Origin: Micromonospora_G sp044458865
Lineage (GTDB): Bacteria > Actinomycetota > Actinomycetes > Mycobacteriales > Micromonosporaceae
Length of the DNA: 64,000 bases
NCBI RefSeq assembly: GCF_044458865.1
Contig: NZ_JBITIH010000001.1
Location: forward strand, 551,082-615,081
Reading direction: 5' to 3'
Shown: positions 51,501 through 60,700 of the stretch, piece by piece
How the letters are laid out: each line of letters begins with the position of its first letter
How positions within the stretch are numbered: the stretch's first letter is position 1
The notes under the pieces: generated by a model
The model's input: the letters and a program-made list of their open reading frames with translations, nothing else
The model's database searches: none
Told to the model about the DNA's origin: nothing
Made by a program: the position numbers and the translations under genes

Positions 51501-52907
51501 GCTCCGGTCGACCACGGCGACGTGCACCCCGTAGCCGAGGCCCTTGTTGGCGAGGTCGACGACGCGGGCGGTGAAGTCGTGGACCAGGCTGGCGAAGTCC
51601 TGCCAGCGGTCGACAACGAGGAAGACGTCCGGGTTCGACCCGGTGCCGAGGCTGGCCCTCCGGGCCCGCAGGCTGGTCGGCGATTCCAGCTCGTGCTCAC
51701 GGAAGAGCTGCTTACGTCGCAGCACGTCCTGTTCGAGCTGGTCGAGCAGCTTGCCGACCTCGCCTACCTCGTCGTCGCCGACGACCGCCCGTACGTGGGG
51801 CAGGCGGCGCATCGGCCCCAGCCAGTTACCGCCGGATTCGAGGCAGTAGAAGGCGACCTCGTGGTCGGTGTGGGTGAGGGCGAGCCCGCCGATGATGGTG
51901 CGCAGCAGGGTGGTCTTGCCGGTGCCGGCCCGTCCGACGACGAGCAGGTGCCCCTCGGTGGAGGAGAGGTCGAGCCAGACCGGTTCGCCGGCCGGTTGGT
52001 CGATTCGTTGGGCCTGGCCGACCGGCACCTTCAGCAGTCCTCGGCGACGCCACTCGGTGGCGCAGAGTCGTACGTCGTCGGCGGGTTCGAGGGGTCCGAG
52101 CAGGTCACCGAGGCGTATCTCGCGTTGGTCGCGGTGGCGTCGCTGGCGGTGGTGCCCGTCCCGGGAGAGAGCGATGTGGATCTCGTCGCTGGCCCGACCG
52201 AACTGGCACGGGGACTGGTTGGGGGCCCGGCGGGGCAACTCGATCCGCACGTACCGCCACAGGTCCTCGGGGGTGATCCGGCCGTTGCCGGTGATGTCGG
52301 CGGCCCCGGTGCTCAGCCCCTGGATGATCGTCTCGGTGAAGGCGGAGCGGAGCCGGGGCGTGACCTCGGTCGCCGGCCGCCCGTCGTCGGCGCGTTCGAC
52401 GGAGTTGGTGGCGGTGATGACGTAGCGCCCGTAGCCGGCGCTCAGCTCCCCGTCGATCGGCAGGTCGTCGGCGGACTTGAGGCCCTCGCCGTCGAAGGCG
52501 CCGCTGTAGCAGCAGTCGAGCAGGATGACCGAGCTGGCCGCGTCGGACTCGTCGAGCAGTTCACGGACGAAGGAGGCGGAGACCGCCGTCGACGACAGGG
52601 CGTCCAGTTCGGTGTTGGCGACCGCCAGGTAGAGCCGGCCCCGCTTGTTGCTCCGGATGCCGTGACCGGAGAAGTAGAGCAGGAGCAGATCCTCGGGACC
52701 GGCGGTCCGCAGCATCGTCTCTATCGCGCGTTCGACCGCGCTCTTCGACTCGTTCTCCAGCAGCCGTACGTAGTCGAAGGCGCCGACGTCGGCGTCGGCC
52801 AGCAGGCTGGAGAGGTCGCGGGCCTCCTCGCGGGGCGCGTAGAGGTCGGAGAGCGACTCGTCGATGTAACGGTCGTTGGCGATGAGCAGGGCGAGACGTT
52901 GTCCCAT
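48567..52907 (-). CDS. Caspase-like protease fused to four EccC/FtsK-type ATPase modules
   Basis: A 1446-aa protein without membrane helices. Residues 1-250 are a C14 caspase-like domain with His82 (LLLYFSGHGI) and Cys133 (ILLDCCYSGAF). Four P-loop modules follow with Walker A at 325 (GRAGTGKT), 641 (GAVGSGKS), 961 (APQSGKST) and 1246 (GDAECGKT). The second also has LVDFKGGATF and Walker B LLVICDEFSEL, as in the first ATPase domain of EccC. The third and fourth look like the EccCb pair, and the first resembles an additional EccCb-like module. Ordinary EccC has three modules and two N-terminal membrane helices. Here the helices are replaced by the protease. The EACC1 gene lies six bases upstream. 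Confidence 0.85.
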   Translation of the reverse strand: MGQRLALLIANDRYIDESLSDLYAPREEARDLSSLLADADVGAFDYVRLLENESKSAVERAIETMLRTAGPEDLLLLYFSGHGIRSNKRGRLYLAVANTELDALSSTAVSASFVRELLDESDAASSVILLDCCYSGAFDGEGLKSADDLPIDGELSAGYGRYVITATNSVERADDGRPATEVTPRLRSAFTETIIQGLSTGAADITGNGRITPEDLWRYVRIELPRRAPNQSPCQFGRASDEIHIALSRDGHHRQRRHRDQREIRLGDLLGPLEPADDVRLCATEWRRRGLLKVPVGQAQRIDQPAGEPVWLDLSSTEGHLLVVGRAGTGKTTLLRTIIGGLALTHTDHEVAFYCLESGGNWLGPMRRLPHVRAVVGDDEVGEVGKLLDQLEQDVLRRKQLFREHELESPTSLRARRASLGTGSNPDVFLVVDRWQDFASLVHDFTARVVDLANKGLGYGVHVAVVDRSWRTIPEELLELPQSRIETRLTQPTESLVNPDSAGRLPLNLPGWAILGRRMFRIAMPDLTVSDVETGTETVDPTPDGAAMMVTTIAEAWGSPPFMLPGTGSAPILSPVPRDDLLTALGVPGYGDLLRYTGASTPIGPEQLRVPIGLDEQGEPVLLDLKEAAQGGMGPHGLLVGAVGSGKSELLRTIVTALAMRHSSTELNFLLVDFKGGATFATLDQLAHTSALVTNLSDELPLVERLGDALQSELRRRQELLREAGNLSSRWDYERARAANPALAPLPALLVICDEFSELLSAKPDFIDVFVYIGRLGRSLGVHLLLASQRLEEGRLRGLESSLSYRIGLRTFSMVESRVVLGVPDAYELPNAPGHGYLKVGTSELTRFRAAYVSGPYLAHVPESRADEPELVGRRVIDIVVDRLRTAGPAAHQVWLPPLGDPPSLDTLLQLVHSPTHGLRAVQTTPLVVPVGLVDLPQQQRREPLLLDFGGATGHAAVVGAPQSGKSTLVSTVIAALALAHTPREVQFFCLDFGGGALANLARLPHVSGIAGRREAEAVRRTVAELENLLETREVAFARSNIESIVDYRRRRSAGAFPEDPFGDVFLVIDGWSTLRQEYENLEPTVTTLAARGSLFGVHLIVTASRWSEIRVSLRELLGLRLELRLGEPTDSEIDRRAAGNVPAGSPGRGITPDRMHFVAAAPRIDGKPAGDELAAATTALAKWVDESWPGERAPVVRLLPRLLTPADLAELVDPEHEGLAIGVNESALAPVYLEPSRDPHLIVFGDAECGKTNLLRLIARTIVARYSPEQACLVVADYRRGLLGAVEGKHLIGYASSNQVSGQVLGEIRSAMQARLPGPHITPQQLRDRSWWTGPDLYVLVDDYDLVATGGSNPLAVLLELLPHARDIGLHLIVSRRMNGVSRALYEPVLQRLREIDTPTLVMSGNREEGAVAGSVRPTALPPGRGTLVRRRDGIQVVQTAFVEP

Positions 52908-52913
52908 CGCCGG

Positions 52914-53369
52914 TCAGCGACCCGCCTCGCCGGCCCGGTTGCCCTCGATGGCGGGTGGCGCCGCGGCAGCTCCCACTCCGGTGCCGGCTCCGGCTCCGGC
53001 TCCGGCTCCGAAGATCTGCTCCAGCCTGGCGACCAGGGCGGGGTCGTCGATCCGGCTCGCGCCGGTGATGACGAGTTCGACGTCGCCCCGGCGCAGCCGG
53101 ATCGAGCGGGCCTTGGCCCGTTCGGCGTACGCGATCGCGATCTGGGCGATCGTCCGCATGGTGGTGGCCGAGAAGAGCCCGCCGACGACGAGCATGCCCA
53201 GCTCCCACGCCTGCGGCGACTTGCCGGGGCCGATCGCGGTGGAGCCGGCGTTGCCGACCCGCAGTCCGCGTACGGCCCGCAGGTCGTCGGCGAGTCCCCG
53301 GGCGAGTTGGTCGAGCCGTTCGGCGGGGACGGGGGTGTGCGTTTCGATCGCGACGGCGACCTCGGACAT
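52914..53369 (-). CDS. EACC1 (effector-associated constant component) protein
   Basis: A 151-aa protein. Residues 1-115 (LARGLADDLRAVRGLRVGNA, WELGMLVVGGLFSATTMRTI, RSIRLRRGDVELVITGASR) fit the EACC1 domain defined in Aravind-group work on NTP-dependent conflict systems, where it accompanies proteases and other effectors. The C-terminus is Ala/Gly-rich, encoded by a six-base GGCTCC microsatellite near 52985-53008. GGGAGG precedes the ATG. It is the first gene of a two-gene operon with the caspase-ATPase and presumably is its adaptor or sensor component. Confidence 0.75.
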   Translation of the reverse strand: MSEVAVAIETHTPVPAERLDQLARGLADDLRAVRGLRVGNAGSTAIGPGKSPQAWELGMLVVGGLFSATTMRTIAQIAIAYAERAKARSIRLRRGDVELVITGASRIDDPALVARLEQIFGAGAGAGAGTGVGAAAAPPAIEGNRAGEAGR

Positions 53370-53604
53370 GGTGGTACCTCCCACGGTTCGGGCGCGTCTA
53401 CATTGAACACCATTCACCCCGCCGGCCGAGGACCGCAAAGCCCCGGCGAAGCAGACATGTCTGGCAGCGGACATCTCGGTGACGCCCGGAGCCGGTCCAC
53501 ACTGAGCGGGCACGATCTCTTGGTTATTGTTCACTTTTTGGTGGTTTCTCCGTACCTCGGCGGGCCTAGCGTCGGGCCCACTGTCCACGAATGCGGAGGT
53601 ACGC

Positions 53605-55137
53605 ATGACTTCCGGAGACCTGACCCGTCGTAACTTGCTGCGTACGGGTGGTGTGCTGGCTGCCGGCGCGACGATAAACCTGCTCCCCGAGGTCGCGTTC
53701 GCGGCGCCGTCGACCGACGAGGCCGGCACCACCGGCACGACGGAGCAGACCAAGACCGTGACCGGCACCTTCACCCCGAGCATCGCCGACTGGTACTACC
53801 TGCCGGTCCAGGTGCCGCGCGGGGTCAACCAGATCGACGTCGTCTACTCGTACGACAAGCCGGCCGTGCCCGCCGGCACCCGGGGCAACGCCTGCGACAT
53901 CGGGATGTTCGGACCCGAGGGCCACCAGCTCGGCAACGAACGCGGCTTCCGGGGCTGGTCGGGCGGCTTCCGCGACCGGTTCTCGATCAGCGCCTCGGAG
54001 GCGACGCCCGGCTACCTCGCCGGACCGATCACTCCCGGCACCTGGCACGTCATCCTCGGCCCGTACACGGTCGCGCCGCAGGGCCTGAACTACCAGGTCA
54101 CGATCACCCTGCACTACGGCCCGCAGGGCAAGCCGTTCAAGCCGAACCCGGCGCCGCTGACCGCACCGGCCCGTCAGCGCGGCAAGTCGTGGTACCGGGG
54201 CGACGCCCACCTGCACACGGTCCACTCCGACGGTCGCCGTACGCCCCCGGAGCTGGTCGCGGAGGCACGCGCCGCCGGCCTCGACTTCATGGTCTCCACC
54301 GACCACAACACCTCCAGCTCGGCGTTGCAGTGGGGCGACCACGCCACCGACGACCTGCTGATCCTCAACGGTGAGGAGGTCACCACCCGGTCCGGGCACT
54401 GGCCGGCGATCGGGCTGCCGGCGGGCAAGTGGATCGACTGGCGTTACCGCGCCGGCGACCCGTCCGACTTTCGCCGCTTCACCGAGCAGGTACACAAGGT
54501 CGGTGGACTCGTGACCGCCGCGCACCCCTTCGCCAACTGCTTCGGCTGCACCTACGAGTTCGCGTACGAGATCGCCGACCTGGTCGAGATCTGGAACGGC
54601 CCGTGGACCGACGAGGACCAGCAGGCGGTCAACCACTGGGATGGGCTGCTTCGGGCCGGCCAGTTCATCCCGGCCATCGGCAACTCCGACGCGCACAGCC
54701 CCGGCCAGACGGTCGCGCTGCCGCACACCGTCGTCTACGCCGACAACCTGCGCCGGGAGGCGCTGCTCGCCGGGCTCAAGGCGGGCCGCTCCTGGCTGGC
54801 CGAGTCGTCGGCGGTGAACCTCTCCTTCACCGTCAGCGCCGACGGGCGTACCGCCGGTATCGGTGAACGGCTGAAGGCCGAGATCGGCACCCCGGTCACG
54901 GTCGAGGTCGCGGTCTCCGGCGTACCGGGGACGACCGTGACGATCCTCGACCAGCTCGGCAAGGAGTACACCGAGACGGTGCCGGAGACCGGCTCCGCGA
55001 CGGTCCGCTGGACCACGTACCCGCGCTACAGCCGCTGGGTTCGGGTCGAGGTCCGCCGGGCGTCGGGTGGCCCGAACACCACCACCCCGAACGCGATGGT
55101 GGCGATGACCAACCCGATCTTCCTCGGCCGCGACTGA
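53605..55137 (+). CDS. CehA/McbA-type PHP metallohydrolase, Tat-exported
   Basis: A 510-aa protein with a Tat signal (TRRNLLRTGGVLAAGATINL) and an N-terminal beta-sandwich (about 45-190). The PHP domain has RGDAHLHTVHSDGRRTPPEL, MVSTDHNTSS, VTAAHPFANCFG and IGNSDAHSPGQT, all expected metal ligands. A final beta domain follows. It would hydrolyse a phosphoester or related bond outside the membrane. CGGAGG precedes the ATG. The SPFH gene follows 200 bases later. Confidence 0.88.
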   Translation: MTSGDLTRRNLLRTGGVLAAGATINLLPEVAFAAPSTDEAGTTGTTEQTKTVTGTFTPSIADWYYLPVQVPRGVNQIDVVYSYDKPAVPAGTRGNACDIGMFGPEGHQLGNERGFRGWSGGFRDRFSISASEATPGYLAGPITPGTWHVILGPYTVAPQGLNYQVTITLHYGPQGKPFKPNPAPLTAPARQRGKSWYRGDAHLHTVHSDGRRTPPELVAEARAAGLDFMVSTDHNTSSSALQWGDHATDDLLILNGEEVTTRSGHWPAIGLPAGKWIDWRYRAGDPSDFRRFTEQVHKVGGLVTAAHPFANCFGCTYEFAYEIADLVEIWNGPWTDEDQQAVNHWDGLLRAGQFIPAIGNSDAHSPGQTVALPHTVVYADNLRREALLAGLKAGRSWLAESSAVNLSFTVSADGRTAGIGERLKAEIGTPVTVEVAVSGVPGTTVTILDQLGKEYTETVPETGSATVRWTTYPRYSRWVRVEVRRASGGPNTTTPNAMVAMTNPIFLGRD

Positions 55138-55337
55138 GCGCCGCCGCTCGGTCGCGCGGGTCGGTGTCGTCGCGACGGCACCGACCCGCGCGGCCGGCGG
55201 GACCTCGGCACCCGCCGCCCGGCCGTCGCCTTCACCACAGTTTCCACCGCGAACCGATGGCCGTTCGGAGCCGTGTTGCTGACGTCTGCCAACAATGTCA
55301 GGGCCACGATCGGCGCAGGGACGGCGAGGAGAACGTA

Positions 55338-56444
55338 GTGGGACTGCTGGACAAACTCCGGGGCGAGTTCGTCGACATCGTCGAGTGGCTCGACGACAGC
55401 CGGGACACGGTCGTCTGGCGGTTCCCGCGCTACCAGAACGAAATCAGGATGGGCGCGAAGCTCGTCGTACGGGAGTCGCAGACGGCGGTCTTCGTCAACG
55501 AGGGCCAGATCGCCGACACGTTCGGACCCGGCACGTACACCCTCCAGACGCAGAACCTGCCGATCCTGACCACCCTCAAGGGCTGGAAGTACGGCTTCGA
55601 CTCGCCCTGGAAGGCCGAGGTCTACTTCGTCAACACCCGGCAGTTCACCGACCTGAAGTGGGGCACCCAGAACCCGGTGATCGTCCGCGATCCCGAGTTC
55701 GGCGCGGTACGGCTGCGCGCGTTCGGCGGGTACGCGGTGCGGGTGGTCGACGCCCCGAAGCTGCTCCGCGAACTCGTCGGCACCGACCCGCAGTTCCGCA
55801 CGGAGGAGGTGCAGGAGTTCCTGCGACAGTTGATCGTGGGACACCTGGGCAGTGCCCTGGCGACCGCGCGGGTGCCCGTGCTGGACCTGGCCGCGCAGCA
55901 GGTGGCGATCGGCGCGACCCTCGCCGGGGTGCTCACGCAGGAGTTGGCGCCGGTCGGCATCCAGGTGCCGAGGTTCGTCATCGAGAACATCTCGATGCCG
56001 CCGGAGGTGGAGGAGGCGCTGGACCGGCGCACCTCGATGGGCGTGGTCGGCGACCTCGACCGGTACACGAGGTTCCAGGCGGCGAACGCGCTCACCGACG
56101 CGGCGAACAACTCCGGCGGCGCCGGCGAGGGCTTCGGGCTCGGCCTGGGCATGGCGGCGGGACAGCGGGTGGCCGGTGCGCTCGCCCCGACTCCGCCACC
56201 GGTGCCGACCCCGGCCGGTCCACCACCGTTGCCGGCGCAGGGGCAGTGGTTCGTCGGTGTCGGTGGCCAACAGCAGGGCCCGTACGACCTGGCCGGGCTC
56301 GCCGGGCAGCTCGCCGCGGGCACTCTGACCCGGGCGACGCTGGTGTGGCGGGTCGGGATGGCGCAGTGGGCGCCGGCCGGTGAGGTCGCCGAGTTGGGCA
56401 GCGTCTTCGCCGCCACCCCGCCGCCGTTGCCGCCGCAGGCATGA
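55338..56444 (+). CDS. SPFH-domain protein with C-terminal GYF_2-like domain
   Basis: A 368-aa protein. GLLDKLRGEFVDIVEWLDDS, VVWRFPRYQNEIRMGAKLVV and VFVNEGQIADTFGPGTYTLQ match YdjI-like SPFH (flotillin-related) proteins, here residues 1-250. A Gly/Ala then Pro-rich linker leads to a GYF_2-like module (WFVGVGGQQQGPYDLAGLAG ... WRVGMAQWAPAGEV). Such proteins scaffold membranes under stress. Its stop overlaps the next gene's ATG (ATGA), and relatives are typically encoded with zinc-ribbon proteins. Confidence 0.85.
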   Translation: MGLLDKLRGEFVDIVEWLDDSRDTVVWRFPRYQNEIRMGAKLVVRESQTAVFVNEGQIADTFGPGTYTLQTQNLPILTTLKGWKYGFDSPWKAEVYFVNTRQFTDLKWGTQNPVIVRDPEFGAVRLRAFGGYAVRVVDAPKLLRELVGTDPQFRTEEVQEFLRQLIVGHLGSALATARVPVLDLAAQQVAIGATLAGVLTQELAPVGIQVPRFVIENISMPPEVEEALDRRTSMGVVGDLDRYTRFQAANALTDAANNSGGAGEGFGLGLGMAAGQRVAGALAPTPPPVPTPAGPPPLPAQGQWFVGVGGQQQGPYDLAGLAGQLAAGTLTRATLVWRVGMAQWAPAGEVAELGSVFAATPPPLPPQA

Positions 56445-57535
56445 GCGGCGAGCAGCGGATGAGCCAGCAGCACTATCCCTGCGCCGGTTGCGGCGCGGGC
56501 GTCGAGTTCGCCCCCGGCACGACCGTGCTGCGCTGCCCGTACTGCGGGCACGAGACGGCTCTGGTGCCGACCGGACGGCAGGTACGCGAACACGCGTACG
56601 CCGAGTTCGTCAGCCTGCCCCGCAAGCCGGTGGCCTCGCTCGGCGCGCACGTCTTCACCTGCCAGAAGTGCGGCGCGCAGACCGAGACCGAGGCGATCTC
56701 GGACCGGTGTCAGTTTTGTGGCGCGGCGATGGTGGCGGACGTCGCCGCGACCGGGCAGGTGGTGCCGGAGGCGGTGCTGCCGTTCGTGGTCGACCGGGCC
56801 GGGGTGCGGCAGGCACTGCGGGGCTGGGTGGCGTCGCGTTGGTTCGCGCCGTCGGGGTTGAAACGGGTGTCCGAGGCGGAGTCGGCGACGAGCACCTACC
56901 TGCCGCACTGGACGTACGACGCGCGGACCGTGTCGCGGTACCGGGGGCAGCGGGGCGAGCACTACTGGGTGACGGAGACGTACACCGAGACGGTCGACGG
57001 TCAGTCGCAGACGCGTACCCGTCAGGTCCGCCGGACCCGGTGGCACACGGCGAGCGGTACGGTCGGGCGCGACTTCGACGACATCCTGGTCGCCGCGACC
57101 GGGCACGTCAGCGGTAGGCGTCTGGACGAGTTGGCGCCGTGGCCGCTGGCGGATGCCGACGGCTACCGACCGGAGTATCTGGCCGGGCACCGGAGCCTGC
57201 GCTACGACGTGGAGCCGGAGGCCGGGTTCGCCACCGCGAAGTCGCGGATGGCACCGGTGATCGAACGGGACTGCCGGCGGGACATCGGCGGCGACGAGCA
57301 GCGGGTCGACTCGGTCGAGACGGACTATCACGACGTCGGGTTCAAGCTGATGCTCTTGCCGGTCTGGATCGCCTGCTACCTGTATCTCGGCCGGACCTAC
57401 AACGTGCTGGTGAACGGGCGGACCGGTGCGGTCGCGGGCGAGCGTCCGTACAGCAAGGTCAAGATCGCGTTGGCGGTGCTGGCGGCCGTCCTGGTGGTCG
57501 CGGCGGTGGTCCTTCTGTTCACCGTGAACCAGTAG
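56441..57535 (+). CDS. Membrane protein with two zinc ribbons, SPFH partner
   Basis: A 364-aa protein. Two C4 ribbons occupy the N-terminus (YPCAGCGAGVEFAP with LRCPYCGHE; FTCQKCGAQTE with DRCQFCGAA). A large soluble part follows (SGLKRVSEAESATSTYLPHW). One long membrane segment lies at about 300-320 and another at the end (KIALAVLAAVLVVAAVVLLF). No enzyme motif is visible. Overlap with the SPFH gene indicates a complex, probably at the membrane. Confidence 0.82.
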   Translation: MSGEQRMSQQHYPCAGCGAGVEFAPGTTVLRCPYCGHETALVPTGRQVREHAYAEFVSLPRKPVASLGAHVFTCQKCGAQTETEAISDRCQFCGAAMVADVAATGQVVPEAVLPFVVDRAGVRQALRGWVASRWFAPSGLKRVSEAESATSTYLPHWTYDARTVSRYRGQRGEHYWVTETYTETVDGQSQTRTRQVRRTRWHTASGTVGRDFDDILVAATGHVSGRRLDELAPWPLADADGYRPEYLAGHRSLRYDVEPEAGFATAKSRMAPVIERDCRRDIGGDEQRVDSVETDYHDVGFKLMLLPVWIACYLYLGRTYNVLVNGRTGAVAGERPYSKVKIALAVLAAVLVVAAVVLLFTVNQ

Positions 57536-57597
57536 GAAAACCGGCTTTTGCATCGACAAACGGACGATCGACGGCCCCCTCGAAAGGTGTAGCCATT

Positions 57598-57611
57598 TCG
57601 ACAGATGTCGA
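57598..57611. promoter_or_regulatory. Palindrome TCGACAGATGTCGA
   Basis: Six-base arms around GA, 140 bases upstream of the large secreted protein. It is a plausible operator for a LacI-type sugar regulator, but no regulator gene is nearby and the site is short. Confidence 0.28.
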
Positions 57612-57752
57612 TTAGTGTGACGCCAACCTCAACGCGGCGTATCGGCGAAGTCACATCGTCGGCGTGAAGCTCCCCCGAGTCGGCGTCTCCCGGGGACTCA
57701 TGGCGACAGCGTCGTGTGTGGACCGTCCCACCCCCACCGCCCAGGAGACGCC

Positions 57753-60700
57753 ATGGACAGACGATTGTTTCGTCATGCCCTCGTAGCCACCGCCCTCACT
57801 CTCCTCGTCCCCACCGCGCTGCCCTCGGCCGCGGCGGCCGGCCCCGTCCGCGCCCCCGTCCCAGGGCCGGCCGCACTCGCCGCCGCAGCCGCCGTTCCGC
57901 CCCAGGAACCCGGCGTCACGCTGCGCGTGTTCGACGTGCAGGTGCCACTGGACGAGATCTGCGTCCTCAAGCCCGGCCAGACCCCGAACATCGACAAGCT
58001 GATGCCGACGATCAACTGGACCACCACCGCGGACTTCGGCGGCATCGCCGACAACTTCGTCAGCCAGGTGATCGGCAACATCAACATCACCCAGCCGGGG
58101 GCGTACAACTTCCGGCTGTACAGCGACGACGGGTCACGGCTGACCATCGACAACACGGTCGTCATCGACCACGACGGCCTGCACGGCGCCAACCCGCCGG
58201 CGGACGGCGCGATCACCCTGACCGCCGGTTACCACTCGCTGCGTATCGACCACTTCGACCGCACCGTGGACCAGCAGATCACCCTGCACTGGCAGCCGCC
58301 GGGCGCCGCGTCGTACGTGTTGGTGCCGAACTCGGTGCTGAGCACCGACTCCGGCGTCGTACGGGTGACCGCACCCGGTCAGAAGCAGTGCGAGGCGAGC
58401 ACCGACACCCCCGGCGACGGGCTGCCGTTGACCTCGGTGCACCCGAACTACAGCCTCACGAACCTGCGCCCGAGCGGCTTCCAGCCGCAGGTGACCGGGA
58501 TGGACTTCTTCTCCGACGGCCGGCTCGCCATCACCACCTGGGGCGGCACCGACAACGTACTCGGCGAGGTCTGGATCCTGAGCAACGCCACCGGGCCGAC
58601 CGGTCCCGGGCAGGTGACCACCCAGCGGGTCGCGAGCGGGCTGCGCGAACCGCAGGGCATCAAGATCGTCGATGGAAAGATCTACGTGTCGGAGAAGCAC
58701 CGGCTGACCGAACTCAACGACACCAACGGCGACGGGGTCACCGACAACTACCGTACGGTCGCCACCTGGCCCTTCGGCGGCAACTTCCACGAGTTCGGCT
58801 TCGGCCTGCTCTACCAGGACGGGTTCTTCTATCTGAACCTCTCCGTCTCGATCAACCTGGGCGGAAACACGACCGACCCGCAACCAGCACCGAACCGGGG
58901 CACCACCATCAAGGTCAACCGGACCACCGGTGAGGTCTCCTACATCGCGGGCGGTCTGCGTACGCCGCACGGCATCGGGTGGGGGCCGGAGGGCGGCATC
59001 TTCGTCACCGACAACCAGGGTGGCTGGCTGCCGTCGTCGAAGTTGCTCCACGTCAAGCAGGACCGGTTCTTCAACCACTACATGAACCCGGCCGGCCCGT
59101 TCGACAACCGCCCCGTCACCAAGCCGGTGCTCTGGATGCCGCAGAACGAGATCGCGAACTCGCCGAGCACCCCGGTCTACCTGAACAGCGGCACCTTCGC
59201 CGGGCAGATGCTCATCTCCGACGTCACGTACGGCGGCATCCAGCGGGCGTACCTGGAGAAGGTCAACGGCGAGTACCAGGGCGCCCTGTTCCGCCTCACC
59301 CAGGGGCTGGAGGCCGGGGTCACCGAACTCGCCCAGGGACCGGACGGCGCGATCTACGCCGGTGGCCTGGGCGCGGGCGGCAACTGGGGCCAGGAGGGCA
59401 AACTCAGCTACGGCCTACAGAAGCTGACCCCGAACGGCGCCAACACCTTCGACATCCTGGCGATGCGGGCGACCGCCACCGGTTTCGAGATGGAGTACAC
59501 CCAGCCCCTGTCGGCGGCGACCGCCGCGGCGCTGGCCACCGCGTACAAGGTCCAGCAGTGGCGCTACCAGCCGACCTCCGCGTACGGCGGGCCGAAGTTG
59601 AACCTGCAGAATTTGACCGTCTCGTCGGCGACCCTGTCGGCGGACGGCAAGAAGGTCAACCTGGTGATCAACGGCCTCCAGGCCGACCGGGTGGTGTACG
59701 TCCGCTCGCCCCGGCCGTTCACCTCGAACACCGGCCAGGCGCTCTGGAGCACCGAGGCGTGGTACACGCTGAACAACGTGCCCGGCGCGGCCAACCAGAC
59801 CAACCTGGCGTTGGGCAAGCCGGCCACCGCCGACTCCTCCTGCAACGCCAACGAGAGCCCGGCGAAGGCGGTCAACGGCAGCATCACCGGCGGCACCACC
59901 GACAAGTGGTGCTCGACCGGCGCCAGCAAGTGGCTCCAGGTCGACCTGGGCTCGACCCAGTCGGTGAACCGGTTCGTGGTCCAGCACGCCGGGGCAGGTG
60001 GTGAGCAGACAAGCTGGAACACCCGCGACTTCACCATCGCGACCAGCACCAACGGCACCACCTGGTCCACCGCCGCCACCGTCACCGGCAACACCGCCTC
60101 GACCACCACCCACACCGTCAACGCGGTCCAGGCCCGCTACATCCGGGTCAACATCACCGCGCCGGAGGCCGGCAGCGGCGGTGCGGCCCGAATCTACGAA
60201 TTCGAGGCGTACGGCGGCACCACACCACCGCCCGCCACCAACCTCGCGGTCGGCAAGCCGGCCACCGCCGACTCCTCCTGCAACGCCAACGAGAGCCCGG
60301 CGAAGGCGGTCAACGGCAGCTACACCGGCGGCAACCTCGACAAGTGGTGCTCGCTCGGCGCCTCGAAGTGGCTCCAGGTCGACCTGGGCGCGGCGACGAG
60401 CGTCAGCCGGTTCGTCGTACGGCACGCCGGGGCCGGCGGCGAGAACACCGCCTGGAACACCCGCGACTTCACCATCGCGACCAGCACCAACGGCACCACC
60501 TGGTCCACCGCCGCCACCGTCACCGGCAACACCGCGTCGTCCACCACGCACGACATCACCCCGGTCCAGGCGCGCTACGTGCGGCTGAACATCACCGCGC
60601 CGACCAACAACACCGACGGTGCGGCGAGAATCTACGAGTTCGAGGCGTACGGCACCGCGACACCGCCGACCCGGATCAACCTGTTCGACGGCACCAACCT

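Noticed and set aside
48567..52907. Straightforward EccC call (type VII secretion)
   Set aside because: N-terminal membrane helices are missing, a caspase domain replaces them, there are four modules and no ESX partners are present in the window.
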